The notes below the pieces were generated by a model. That model did not search any database, was not told the DNA's origin, and saw only the letters and a list, made by a program, of their open reading frames with translations. A program made the position numbers and the translations under genes. From assembly GCF_005768555.2 (NCBI RefSeq), contig NZ_VCHX02000074.1:1-47453 (forward strand): DNA of 47,453 nt, in the 5' to 3' direction. Below are positions 1-7,728 of this stretch, piece after piece. Position 1 is the stretch's first letter; every line of letters starts with the position of its first letter. Origin of the DNA: Streptomyces sporangiiformans. GTDB lineage: Bacteria > Actinomycetota > Actinomycetes > Streptomycetales > Streptomycetaceae.

Positions 1-1
1 C

Positions 2-1294
2 GATGACCGCGGCGGCTTCCGTCGTGATGACAGTCGTGGTGGCGGCGAGCGTGGCGGCTTCCGCCGTGATGACAGTCGTGGTGGCGGCGAGCGTGGCGGC
101 TTCCGCCGTGATGACAGTCGTGGTGGCGGCGAGCGTGGTGGTTTCCGTCGTGACGACAGTCGTGGTGGCGGCGACCGTCGCGATGACCATCGGCAGGGTG
201 ACCGTGCCGGCTACGCGCGCCGTGACGACCGTCGGGACGGCGACCGCGGAGACCGTGGTGGTTTCCGGCGGGACGACAGCCGTGGTGGCTTCCGGGGGCG
301 GGACGAGCGAGGGCGGGACGAGCGGGGCGGTCGTGGGCCGCGTCGTGAGGACGGCCGTGGCCGTCCAGGCGGCTTCCGGCGTGACGACCGCCGGGGCGAT
401 GACCGCCGGGGAGGCGGGCGTTTCCGTGACGAGCGGGAGCGGGACCGCGAGCCGATCAAGCGGCTCCCCATCCCCGACGACGTCACGGGTGACGAGATCG
501 ACAAGGACGTACGCCAGGAACTGCAGAGCCTGCCGAAGGGGCTTGCCGACGATGTCGCAAGGAACCTGGTGATGGTGGCCAGGCTCATCGACGAGGATCC
601 CGAGGGCGCGTACGGCTACTCGAGGGTCGCGCTGCGGCTGGCGTCGCGGGTCGCCGCCGTGCGCGAGGCGGCCGGTTTCGCGGCGTACGCGAACCAGAAG
701 TACAGCGAGGCGCTCGCTGAGTTCCGGGCCGCGCGGCGGATGACCGGAAGCGTGGAGCTGTGGCCCGTCATGGCGGACTGCGAGCGGGGTCTTGGGCGGC
801 CCGAGAAGGCCCTCGACATGGCCGGGGCCCCCGAGGTGCACAAGCTCGACAAGGCGGGCCAGGTCGAGATGCGGCTCGTGGCGGCCGGGGCCCGGCGCGA
901 CATGGACCAGATCGACGCGGCCATCGTGACGTTGCAGAGCCCCGAACTGGCCTCGAACTCCGTGCAGCCCTGGACGGCACGACTGCGCTACGCGTATGCG
1001 GACGCACTGCTTGCGGCCGGTCGCGAGGACGAGGCGCGCGAGTGGTTCGCGAAGGCGGTCGAGTCCGACAAGGACGGCAGCACGGACGCCTCGGACCGGC
1101 TCGCGGAGATGGACGGCGTCGAGTTCGTGGACGCTCTCGACGAGGATGACATGGAGACTTCCGAGGCTCCGGCACCCGAGTCGGTCGACGCCGACGCCGA
1201 CGCCAACGCCCACGCCGACACCGAGGACGACAAGGGCGGTAGCAGCGACAGCGACGACAGCGACGCTGACGAGAAGGACGACCTGAACGGCTGA
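2..1294 (+). CDS. TPR-repeat protein with Arg/Gly/Asp-rich N-terminus (5' truncated by window edge)
   Basis: The open frame enters at the left edge without a start codon, so the N-terminus is missing. The first 155 or so visible residues are low complexity, dominated by Arg, Gly and Asp, with four tandem 14-residue units. A short conserved-looking patch (KRLPIPDDVTGDEIDKDVR) leads into a helical region of about 200 residues with TPR-like A/L/Y spacing (ALAEFRAARRM, ARLRYAYADALLAAGREDEAREWF). The C-terminus is a very acidic Asp/Ser/Glu tail. RGG-like tracts joined to a TPR scaffold suggest RNA or protein binding, but no enzyme motif is visible and the function is unknown. It converges on the DUF1015 gene and shares its hairpin. 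Confidence 0.85.
   Translation, partial: DDRGGFRRDDSRGGGERGGFRRDDSRGGGERGGFRRDDSRGGGERGGFRRDDSRGGGDRRDDHRQGDRAGYARRDDRRDGDRGDRGGFRRDDSRGGFRGRDERGRDERGGRGPRREDGRGRPGGFRRDDRRGDDRRGGGRFRDERERDREPIKRLPIPDDVTGDEIDKDVRQELQSLPKGLADDVARNLVMVARLIDEDPEGAYGYSRVALRLASRVAAVREAAGFAAYANQKYSEALAEFRAARRMTGSVELWPVMADCERGLGRPEKALDMAGAPEVHKLDKAGQVEMRLVAAGARRDMDQIDAAIVTLQSPELASNSVQPWTARLRYAYADALLAAGREDEAREWFAKAVESDKDGSTDASDRLAEMDGVEFVDALDEDDMETSEAPAPESVDADADANAHADTEDDKGGSSDSDDSDADEKDDLNG
11..178 (+). repeat. Four tandem 42-bp units encoding GGFRRDDSRGGGER
   Basis: Units at 11-52, 53-94, 95-136 and 137-178 are nearly identical. The second and third match each other exactly, and the fourth differs at a few bases and ends in DR instead of ER. 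The array keeps the reading frame and lies in the disordered arm of the TPR protein. Looser RDD/GGFR copies continue to about 440. Confidence 0.9.
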
Positions 1295-1319
1295 CGTCGG
1301 CATCAGGCGGCGCACGAGT

Positions 1320-1365
1320 GGATGAGCGGGATACTCCGGGACACCCCCGGGGATCCCGCTCATCC
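1320..1365. terminator. Bidirectional hairpin terminator between convergent genes
   Basis: Perfect 13-bp arms (GGATGAGCGGGAT at 1320-1332 and its complement at 1353-1365) flank a GC-rich loop that can itself pair. It sits 25 bp after the TPR gene stop and 6 bp from the stop of the convergent DUF1015 gene. There is no U-tract, as is usual for Streptomyces. Confidence 0.75.
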
Positions 1366-1370
1366 GCGTC

Positions 1371-2660
1371 TCAGAGGTCGAGCGCGCGCAGCACCAGCCC
1401 CGTCGCCGGTTTCGGGCCGAACGACGTCGACTTACGGGGCATCGTGACCCCTTGGCCCGCCAGGTCGCGTACGACTTCTTCGTGGACCGGGTGCATCAGG
1501 ACAGCCGTGCCGCCGTCGCGTTCGGCCTTGGCGACCGTGGCGGCCGTGTCGTGGATGTACGCGATGTGCTCCGGCACGTCCGGGACGCGCCAGATGTGGT
1601 CGATGAGCGTGGCGTGCAGGACCGTCGCGTCGAGGGTGCGCCAGGCTTCCGGCTGGTCGGCCGGAATCGTACGGGCGAGAAGGTCCCGGGAGGGGCGGTC
1701 GACGAGGTGGAAGGCGCCGTCGCCGGCGAGAAGGAAGGCGTTTCCCTCGGCGGCTGCCACGGAGAGGACTTCCATCGCCTCGGAGAGAGGGCCGTCGACG
1801 CGGCGTATGCGGAAGGAGTCCCCGAGGGCGCTGAGAGCGTCGGGTACGGAGATGCGGTGCAGGAGGCGGTGGATCGCTCGGACGCGGAGCGGGTAGCGCA
1901 CGGTGTCGACCAGGAGCACCAGGCCGAAGTCCCAGGCGCTGGGGGAGGGGTGTTCGGTGCGCAGGCGCAGATATGTCGCCCAGCGGTGGTGGCCGTCGGC
2001 GATGAGGGCCTGGTGGCCGGCCAGGTCCGCCCGGATCGCGGCCAGGTCCGCGGGGTGGGTCACCGACCACAGACGGTGGCTGAAGCCGTCCTCCGTGGTG
2101 GTGCGCAGCAGGGGCGGATGCTGGAGGGTGCGCTCGATGACGGCGGTCGTGCCGGTGGCGGAGCCGTCGCCGCGGTAGGTCAGGAGGAGGGGCTCGAGGT
2201 TCGCGGACGTGGCGCGCATCAGGTCCGCGCGGTCCGCGACCACGTGCGGCATCACGTCCTCGTGCGGCAGGACCACGCCCTCCGCCGGCTCGGAAAGGCG
2301 CAGGGCGCCTATGACGCCGCGCTGCAGCATGCCGTCGCCGTCTCGCTGCTCGTAGACGTACAGGCCCGGTTCGGGGTCGGTGACCAGGACGCCCTCGGCC
2401 AGCCAGCGGTGCAGGGTGACCGCCGCCTGCTTGTTGCGGGCGGTGGGGGTGGCGGCCTGGGGGAGGATCAGGCGGACGATGTTGTGCGGATCAGCTGACT
2501 CGAGGTGGTGCAGTCCGTCGGGCCGCACGACCACGTCGTACGGCGGGGATGTCACGGCGGAGAGGCTGCCGACCCGGTCGGGGTCGTAGCGCAGACCCCG
2601 GAACGGGGTCAGATCAAGGCCCATGCGAGCCGGTACGTCGGCGGGACCTGCAGTGTTCAT
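1371..2660 (-). CDS. DUF1015 family protein
   Basis: The 429-residue protein begins MNTAGPADVPARMGLDLTPF and has the features of the DUF1015 (SpdB-like) family: the N-terminal PFRGLRYDP and SPPYDVV segments and a central DGHHRWATY motif. The biochemical role of the family is not established. The frame is open for about 285 codons further upstream, but that part is a shadow of the divergent HAD gene. The ATG at 2660 is preceded by TACGAT six nucleotides upstream with no ribosome binding site, which favours this start and a leaderless mRNA. It diverges from the HAD gene and converges on the TPR gene. Confidence 0.85.
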   Translation of the reverse strand: MNTAGPADVPARMGLDLTPFRGLRYDPDRVGSLSAVTSPPYDVVVRPDGLHHLESADPHNIVRLILPQAATPTARNKQAAVTLHRWLAEGVLVTDPEPGLYVYEQRDGDGMLQRGVIGALRLSEPAEGVVLPHEDVMPHVVADRADLMRATSANLEPLLLTYRGDGSATGTTAVIERTLQHPPLLRTTTEDGFSHRLWSVTHPADLAAIRADLAGHQALIADGHHRWATYLRLRTEHPSPSAWDFGLVLLVDTVRYPLRVRAIHRLLHRISVPDALSALGDSFRIRRVDGPLSEAMEVLSVAAAEGNAFLLAGDGAFHLVDRPSRDLLARTIPADQPEAWRTLDATVLHATLIDHIWRVPDVPEHIAYIHDTAATVAKAERDGGTAVLMHPVHEEVVRDLAGQGVTMPRKSTSFGPKPATGLVLRALDL

Positions 2661-2666
2661 TGATGC

Positions 2667-2672
2667 ATCGTA
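2667..2672 (-). promoter_or_regulatory. -10 hexamer TACGAT, predicted leaderless start of the DUF1015 gene
   Basis: On the minus strand TACGAT is followed by six nucleotides and then the ATG at 2660, so transcription would start at about the A of the ATG. No convincing -35 is visible. Confidence 0.45.
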
Positions 2673-2732
2673 AGTGTGCCAGCGGCATGCGGGATGATCG
2701 GGGGAATGGGATCGAACGAGGAGCGATGCGCA

Positions 2733-3761
2733 ATGAGCCAGACCGTGAGGACGCGGCCCGCGGGCAGTGAGCGGCCCTTGAGCGAGGCGTACGACACGGC
2801 GCTGCTCGACCTGGACGGGGTGGTGTACGCAGGGGGGAGCGCGATCGCGTACGCCGTGGAGTCGCTCGGCACGGCCCGTGCGGGCGGAATGCATCTCGCG
2901 TACGTCACGAACAACGCGCTGCGGACGCCCGACACCGTGGCCGCGCACCTCACGGAGCTGGGGGTACCGACCGAGGAGTCGGATGTCATCACCTCGGCGC
3001 AGGCCGTTGCCCGGCTGATCAGCGAGCAGGTGCCCGCAGGGGCGCGGGTGCTGGTGATCGGCGGGGACGGGCTGCGGGTGGCGCTGCGTGAGCGTGGACT
3101 CGAGCCCGTCGAGTCGGCCGAGGACGAGCCGGTGGCGGTGGTGCAGGGGTACGGAGGGCCGGAGCTGCCGTGGGGGCGCTTCGCGGAGGCCTGCTACGCC
3201 ATCGCGCGCGGAGTGCCGTGGTTCGCCTCCAACACCGACCTCACGATTCCGAGCGCGCGGGGGATCGCTCCCGGCAACGGGGCGGCCGTCGAGGTCGTAC
3301 GGATCGCGACGGGCGCCGAGCCGCAGGTGGCCGGCAAGCCGCTGCCGCCGATGCACCGGGAGACGATTCTGCGCACCGGGGCGGTGCGGCCGCTGGTGGT
3401 CGGGGACCGGCTCGACACGGACATCGAGGGGGCGTTCAACGGCGAGGTGGACTCGCTGCTGGTGCTGACGGGGGTGACGGACGGCGCGCAGCTGCTTGCC
3501 GCGCCGCCGGAGCACCGGCCGACGTACGTGGACGCCGATCTGCGGGGGATGTTGACCGGACAGCCCGAGGTCGTCGCGGAGGGCGACGGATTCCGCTGCG
3601 GCGGATGGACCGCCGTGGCGGGGCGCGAGCAGCTGGAGCTGGAGGGGGACGGCGGGGCGCTCGACGGGCTGCGGGCGCTGTGTGGCGCCGCCTGGACGGC
3701 GGCGGGGGACGGGACTTGCGGTCTGGACGGGGGCAAGGCGCTGGCGCGGCTGGGGCTTTGA
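2733..3761 (+). CDS. HAD-IIA family phosphatase (NagD-like)
   Basis: The 342-residue hydrolase carries the full HAD set: motif I LLDLDGVVYAGG with nucleophile D26 and acid/base D28, motif II YVTNNA, the GKP lysine, and the motif IV segment VVGDRLDTDIEGA. A C2-type cap lies between motifs II and III (about residues 75-195), as in p-nitrophenylphosphatase and sugar-phosphatase relatives. The substrate cannot be read from sequence. The ATG at 2733 is chosen because GAGGAG at 2718-2723 lies nine nucleotides upstream; in-frame ATGs at 2694 and 2706 lack this. A strong hairpin follows the stop. Confidence 0.85.
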   Translation: MSQTVRTRPAGSERPLSEAYDTALLDLDGVVYAGGSAIAYAVESLGTARAGGMHLAYVTNNALRTPDTVAAHLTELGVPTEESDVITSAQAVARLISEQVPAGARVLVIGGDGLRVALRERGLEPVESAEDEPVAVVQGYGGPELPWGRFAEACYAIARGVPWFASNTDLTIPSARGIAPGNGAAVEVVRIATGAEPQVAGKPLPPMHRETILRTGAVRPLVVGDRLDTDIEGAFNGEVDSLLVLTGVTDGAQLLAAPPEHRPTYVDADLRGMLTGQPEVVAEGDGFRCGGWTAVAGREQLELEGDGGALDGLRALCGAAWTAAGDGTCGLDGGKALARLGL

Positions 3762-3768
3762 AGGCCTG

Positions 3769-3799
3769 CCTCCCCTCCGGATCGAAGCCGGAGGGGAGG
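3769..3799 (+). terminator. Hairpin terminator after the HAD gene, overlapping the iron box
   Basis: Perfect 12-bp arms, CCTCCCCTCCGG at 3769-3780 and its complement at 3788-3799, with a 7-nt loop. The last five bases of the right arm are also the left edge of the iron box. Confidence 0.7.
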
Positions 3800-3813
3800 G
3801 TAGGCTAACCTAA
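3795..3813 (+). promoter_or_regulatory. Iron box (DmdR/IdeR/DtxR-type operator)
   Basis: The site reads GGAGGGTAGGCTAACCTAA and matches the 19-bp DtxR/IdeR/DmdR consensus TTAGGTTAGGCTAACCTAA at 16 of 19 positions, with the right half perfect. It covers the predicted -10 (TAACCT, 3806-3811) of the siderophore transporter operon and ends four bases before its GTG. This fits repression by iron-loaded DmdR/IdeR. Confidence 0.85.
3806..3811 (+). promoter_or_regulatory. -10 hexamer TAACCT of the iron transporter operon, predicted leaderless
   Basis: TAACCT lies six nucleotides before the GTG at 3818, so transcription would begin at the start codon. The hexamer is wholly inside the iron box. Confidence 0.45.
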
Positions 3814-3817
3814 CTGG

Positions 3818-4861
3818 GTGTTGGTCGACAGTCCCCCCGATCCAAGCGCGGAGACCGCCGCCGCGCCCCCAACCCGCCGGGCCATACGGGCAGCTGGGCT
3901 CCTCGTGTCCGTGGCCGTGCTGGTGCTCGTCGCGCTGGCGAGTATTGCCATCGGCGCGAAAGAGCTGTCCCTGGGGCAGGTCTGGCACGGCCTGTTCCAG
4001 GACTCGGGCACGTACGGCGACGTCGTGGTGAGCGAGCGCCTGTCGCGTACCGTCCTCGGACTGCTCGTCGGCGCCGCCCTCGGCCTCTCCGGGGCGGTCC
4101 TCCAGGCGCTCACCCGCAATCCGCTGGCCGACCCCGGACTGCTCGGCATCAACGCGGGCGCGTCCGCGGCGGTCGTCACCGCCATCACCTACTTCGGCGT
4201 CACCTCGCTGAGCGGCTATGTGTGGTTCGCCTTCGCGGGCGCCGCCGTGGTCGGGGCGCTGGTGTACGTCCTCGGCGGCAGCCGGGGCGCGACGCCGGTG
4301 CGGCTCGCACTCGCGGGCACCGCGATCAGCGCCGCGCTCTACGGCTATCTGCAGGCCGTGATGATCATGGACGATGCGGCGCTCGGCAAGATGCGCTTCT
4401 GGACGGTCGGTTCGCTGTCCTCGGCCACCGACAAGACCATCGAGCAGGTGCTGCCCTTCCTCGTGGTCGGTACGGTCCTGGCGCTGGCCCTCGCCCGGCC
4501 GCTGAACGCCATGGCCATGGGCGACGACACCGCCCGCGCGCTGGGCGCGCATCTGGGCCGCACCCGCGCGCTGGCCATGACGGCCGCGACCCTGCTGTGC
4601 GGGGCCGCGACCGCCGCATGCGGGCCGATCGTGTTCGTCGGGCTGATGATCCCGCATCTCGTGCGCTCCTTCACCGGGCCCGATCTGCGCTGGATCCTGC
4701 CGTACGCCACCGTGCTCTCGCCGGTGCTGCTGCTCGGCGCCGACATCATCGGCCGGATGGTCGCGCGGCCCGCCGAGCTGCAGGTCGGCATCGTCACGGC
4801 GATCCTGGGCGGCCCGGTCTTCATCTTTCTCGTACGACGGCGGAGGACGGCGCAGCTGTGA
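3818..4861 (+). CDS. Iron-siderophore ABC transporter permease (FecCD family), first subunit
   Basis: The 347-residue membrane protein is of BtuC/FecCD type: a short Pro/Ala-rich cytoplasmic N-terminus, a first membrane helix at about residues 25-50, LGLLVGAALGLSGAVLQALTRNPLADPGLLGINAGASAAVV, and the C-terminal GPIVFVGLMIPHLVRSFTGPD segment containing the ATPase-coupling loop. About nine or ten membrane segments are visible. It should form the channel with the next gene and use the ATPase at 6003. The GTG start follows a -10 hexamer by six bases and has no well-placed Shine-Dalgarno. TTG at 3821 is an alternative. Confidence 0.9.
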   Translation: MLVDSPPDPSAETAAAPPTRRAIRAAGLLVSVAVLVLVALASIAIGAKELSLGQVWHGLFQDSGTYGDVVVSERLSRTVLGLLVGAALGLSGAVLQALTRNPLADPGLLGINAGASAAVVTAITYFGVTSLSGYVWFAFAGAAVVGALVYVLGGSRGATPVRLALAGTAISAALYGYLQAVMIMDDAALGKMRFWTVGSLSSATDKTIEQVLPFLVVGTVLALALARPLNAMAMGDDTARALGAHLGRTRALAMTAATLLCGAATAACGPIVFVGLMIPHLVRSFTGPDLRWILPYATVLSPVLLLGADIIGRMVARPAELQVGIVTAILGGPVFIFLVRRRRTAQL

Positions 4862-6006
4862 AGGCCGCAGACAACAAGACCCCGCGCAAGAAGGCCGTAC
4901 GCGACGAGGACGTACGCGACGAGGACGTACGCGACGAGGCTCCACGCAGCCAGGACAGTTCCGCCCGGCCGTTCCGCGCCCGGACCGTCCGTGCCCGCGG
5001 CGGGCTGTCGGTCCGTTTCGACGTGCGCTCGTTCACGGTCGTCGCCCTGCTGCTGGTGGCCGCGCTCGCCGCGAGCGTCGCACTGATCGGCACCGGCGAC
5101 TTCCCGATCCCGGCCCGGGACGTCCTCAAGTCGTTGCTCGGCAACGGCGACACGGGCCAGGAGTTCATCGTCAACGAGCTACGGCTGCCACGGGTCCTGG
5201 TCGGCCTCCTGGTGGGGGCCTCGCTCGGGCTCGGTGGCGCGCTCTTCCAGGCCATCTCCCGCAATCCGCTGGGCAGTCCGGATGTGCTCGGCCTCGGGCA
5301 GGGCTCGACGGCCGGCGCTCTCACCGTGATCGTCCTGTTCTCGGGGAACGCGGCCGAGGTCACCGTCGGGGCGCTCGTCGGCGGACTGGCGACCGGGCTC
5401 GCCATCTACGTGCTCGCCTGGAAGCGGGGTGTGCACGGCTATCGGCTGGTCCTGGTCGGTATCGGTGTCTCCGCGATCGTCACGGCCGTCAACGGCTATC
5501 TGCTCACCAAGGCCGATCTCGTCGACGCGGCCCGCGCGGTCGTGTGGATGACCGGTTCGCTCAACGGCCGCGACTGGCCCCAGGTCTGGCCGCTGCTCTG
5601 GCTGTGCGCCGTCCTCCTGCCGCTCGTCCTGGGCAACGCACGCGGGCTGCGCATGCTGGAGATGGGGGACGATGTCGCGTACGCGCTCGGGGTGCGGGTC
5701 GAGCGGACGCGGATGCTGCTGATGCTGGCCGCCGTGCTGCTCACCGCCGCCGCCACGGCCGCCGCGGGACCGGTCAGCTTCGTCGCGCTCACGGCGCCGC
5801 AGCTCGCCCGGCGCCTGACCCGCTCGCCGGGACCGAACCTGATGGCCGCGATGTGCATGGGCGCCACCCTGCTGATCGTCGCGGACTGGGCCTCGCAGCG
5901 GGCATTCGGCGCCGACCAGCTGCCCGTCGGAGTGGTGACCGGAGTGCTGGGCGGCGTCTATCTGCTGTGGCTCCTGGTCACCGAGCGCAAGGCGGGCCGG
6001 ATATGA
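4858..6006 (+). CDS. Iron-siderophore ABC transporter permease (FecCD family), second subunit
   Basis: This second FecCD permease has 382 residues and overlaps the stop of the first by four bases (GTGA). Family marks are LPRVLVGLLVGASLGLGGALFQ, ISRNPLGSPDVLGLGQGS and GPVSFVALTAPQLARRLTRSPG. The roughly 60-residue cytoplasmic N-terminus is charged and holds a VRDED repeat encoded by three 15-bp units at 4897-4940. About nine or ten membrane helices follow. It probably heterodimerises with the preceding subunit for ferric-siderophore uptake. GTG 4858 is chosen for the overlap and the upstream GGAGGA at 4842-4847. Confidence 0.9.
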   Translation: MKAADNKTPRKKAVRDEDVRDEDVRDEAPRSQDSSARPFRARTVRARGGLSVRFDVRSFTVVALLLVAALAASVALIGTGDFPIPARDVLKSLLGNGDTGQEFIVNELRLPRVLVGLLVGASLGLGGALFQAISRNPLGSPDVLGLGQGSTAGALTVIVLFSGNAAEVTVGALVGGLATGLAIYVLAWKRGVHGYRLVLVGIGVSAIVTAVNGYLLTKADLVDAARAVVWMTGSLNGRDWPQVWPLLWLCAVLLPLVLGNARGLRMLEMGDDVAYALGVRVERTRMLLMLAAVLLTAAATAAAGPVSFVALTAPQLARRLTRSPGPNLMAAMCMGATLLIVADWASQRAFGADQLPVGVVTGVLGGVYLLWLLVTERKAGRI

Positions 6007-6953
6007 ACACCAAGAGGAGCACTGGCACTGTGAACCGCACGTCCGCGAACAACCCGTCCGCGAACCGTCTGTCCGCCGAGAACGTCACCCTCGCCTACGA
6101 CCAGCGCGTCATCGCCGAGCATCTGTCGGTGGAGATCCCCGACAACTCCTTCACCGTGATCGTCGGCCCGAACGCCTGCGGCAAGTCCACGCTGCTGCGC
6201 GCGCTGTCCCGGATGCTGAAGCCGAACCAGGGCCGGGTGCTGCTGGACGGTCAGGTCATCCAGTCGATGCCCGCGAAGAAGGTGGCCAGGACGCTCGGGC
6301 TGCTGCCGCAGTCGTCGATCGCGCCCGACGGAATCACCGTCGGTGACCTGGTGGGCCGCGGACGCTACCCGCACCAGGGGCTGCTGCGGCAGTGGTCGTC
6401 CGAGGACGAGCGGATCGTACGGGAGTCGATGTCCTCGACCGGGGTCGCCGAACTGGCCGACCGCTACGTCGACGAACTCTCCGGCGGCCAGCGTCAGCGC
6501 GTCTGGATCGCCATGGCGCTCGCCCAGCAGACCCCGTTGCTGCTGCTCGACGAGCCGACCACGTATCTCGACATCCAGCACCAGATCGACGTACTCGACC
6601 TGTGTGCCGAACTGCACGAGCAGCAGGGCCGGACGCTGGTCGCCGTGTTGCACGACCTCAATCACGCCGCCCGGTACGCCACCCACCTCATAGCCCTGCG
6701 TGACGGTTCCGTGATCGCCGAGGGCGCGCCGTCGGACATCGTCACGGCCGAGCTCGTCGAGGAGGTCTTCGGGCTGCGCTGCCAGGTCATCGACGACCCG
6801 GAGACGGGTACGCCGCTGGTGGTGCCGGCGGCGCGGCAGACGCGGGTGGCCCCGGCGGTCGGCGTGGCGGATACGTCGAGCACGACGGAAGCGAGGGATG
6901 TGAGGGATGGGGGCGATGTGAAGGATGCGGTGAATGCGGCGAAGGGGTTCTGA
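6003..6953 (+). CDS. Iron-siderophore ABC transporter ATP-binding protein (FecE/FepC type)
   Basis: The 316-residue ATPase has Walker A GPNACGKST (residues 55-63), Q-loop LLPQSS, signature LSGGQRQRVWIAMALAQ, Walker B LLLLDEPTTYLDI and switch VLHDLNHAARY. The GRGRYPHQG stretch is characteristic of siderophore importers. The ATG at 6003 overlaps the upstream stop (ATGA). GTG 6031 is an alternative that would remove a Ser/Asn/Thr-rich leader. The last 45 or so residues are low complexity. It completes a permease-permease-ATPase operon with no substrate-binding protein in the window. Confidence 0.92.
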   Translation: MNTKRSTGTVNRTSANNPSANRLSAENVTLAYDQRVIAEHLSVEIPDNSFTVIVGPNACGKSTLLRALSRMLKPNQGRVLLDGQVIQSMPAKKVARTLGLLPQSSIAPDGITVGDLVGRGRYPHQGLLRQWSSEDERIVRESMSSTGVAELADRYVDELSGGQRQRVWIAMALAQQTPLLLLDEPTTYLDIQHQIDVLDLCAELHEQQGRTLVAVLHDLNHAARYATHLIALRDGSVIAEGAPSDIVTAELVEEVFGLRCQVIDDPETGTPLVVPAARQTRVAPAVGVADTSSTTEARDVRDGGDVKDAVNAAKGF

Positions 6954-6968
6954 GCCGGAAATGCCTGG

Positions 6969-7316
6969 TCAGAGCAGCTTCCTGAGTCGGATCAGGTCCC
7001 GTAGGCCCGCTTCGAGTCTGACGCGGCCCGAGCCCCACGCCTTCGCGAAATGCAGCTCGCCGTTCACCAAGGCGACCAGGTCGTCGCCGGCCATGGTGAG
7101 CCGGATCTCCGCCTTGTCCGGCGGAGGGCCCTGCACCGTGTCGAGCACCTCGATCCGGCCGTCCTGAAGACGGCCGACGAAAGTGAGGTCGAGGTCGGTG
7201 ATGTGGCAGCTCAACGATCGGTCCAGGGCGGCGGCGCTGCGCACGTCGCCGTCCGCGCCGGCCATGTTCTCCGAAAGCTTGTCGAGTGCGCTGCGGCACT
7301 CCTCAATGGTCGCCAT
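6969..7316 (-). CDS. SCP2 sterol-binding domain-like protein
   Basis: The 115-residue protein begins MATIEECRSALDKLSENMAG. The GRLQDGRIEVLDTVQGPPPDKAEIRLTM stretch and the ALVNGELHFAKAWGSGRVRLEAGLRDLIRLRKLL ending look like the SCP2/SCPX fold, which makes a hydrophobic tunnel for lipids. The ligand is unknown. The start is fixed by a TACCGT hexamer eight nucleotides upstream. The gene converges on the iron transporter and diverges from the small ORF at 7360 across only 43 bp. Confidence 0.75.
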   Translation of the reverse strand: MATIEECRSALDKLSENMAGADGDVRSAAALDRSLSCHITDLDLTFVGRLQDGRIEVLDTVQGPPPDKAEIRLTMAGDDLVALVNGELHFAKAWGSGRVRLEAGLRDLIRLRKLL

Positions 7317-7324
7317 CGCGACCG

Positions 7325-7352
7325 ACGGTACCCCAGAGCTTCGCGGTAGCGT
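7325..7352. promoter_or_regulatory. Compact divergent promoter: minus-strand TACCGT (7330-7325) and plus-strand TAGCGT (7347-7352)
   Basis: Both -10 hexamers lie within the 43 bp between the starts at 7316(-) and 7360(+). TACCGT is eight nucleotides before the minus-strand ATG and TAGCGT seven before the plus-strand ATG, so both transcripts should be leaderless. The -35 region of each would lie inside the opposite promoter or gene. Confidence 0.5.
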
Positions 7353-7359
7353 CGGGGGC

Positions 7360-7707
7360 ATGAGCGACTCCATGACGGGCTCGGAGGCGAACGCCTTCAG
7401 TACGGAGGCTGACGTTCCGGTCGAGTCCGTGCCCTCGCCCGCATCCGCATCCGAATCCGAGGCCGAATCCGAGACCGGAGCCGAGGCCGGACCCGAAGCC
7501 GGGCCCAGCCATGACCCCGCCGCCCCCGCCCCGCTGAACGTGCCGCGTACCCCCACCGGGAACGCCGACGTGGACGCCCAGCTCGACCGCCTGGCCGATG
7601 CCGACCACCTCGCCGCCGACGGGCACGTCGAAGTGTACGAAGATGTGCACAGGGGGCTGCGTGACGCGCTGACCGCGCTCGACGCCCGCCCGGACCGCAC
7701 AGCATGA
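7360..7707 (+). CDS. Small acidic protein of unknown function upstream of tlyA
   Basis: The 115-residue ORF begins MSDSMTGSEANAFSTEA. Residues 20-60 are low complexity with Ser/Glu/Ala/Pro repeats built on 12-bp units. The more conserved-looking C-terminal half (PRTPTGNADVDAQLDRLADADHL to the end) is a probable helical domain. It lies 21 bp before tlyA in the same orientation, so co-transcription is likely. The start rests on TAGCGT seven nucleotides upstream; ATG 7372 is a second option. No known family is recognised. Confidence 0.65.
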   Translation: MSDSMTGSEANAFSTEADVPVESVPSPASASESEAESETGAEAGPEAGPSHDPAAPAPLNVPRTPTGNADVDAQLDRLADADHLAADGHVEVYEDVHRGLRDALTALDARPDRTA

Positions 7708-7728
7708 ACAACAGGAGCTGAACCGAAC

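Noticed and set aside
11..178. Tandem 42-bp repeats considered as a CRISPR or satellite array
   Set aside because: There are no spacers, and the repeats are in frame within a protein-coding region.
3..572. An open frame of Val/Ala/Thr-rich codons at the left edge
   Set aside because: It is the shifted reading of the 42-bp repeats. The Arg/Gly/Asp frame continues directly into the TPR domain with normal codon bias.
2661..3515. Upstream extension of the DUF1015 frame on the minus strand
   Set aside because: It is antisense to the HAD gene, whose motifs are intact, and the promoter-like -10 lies at 2667-2672.
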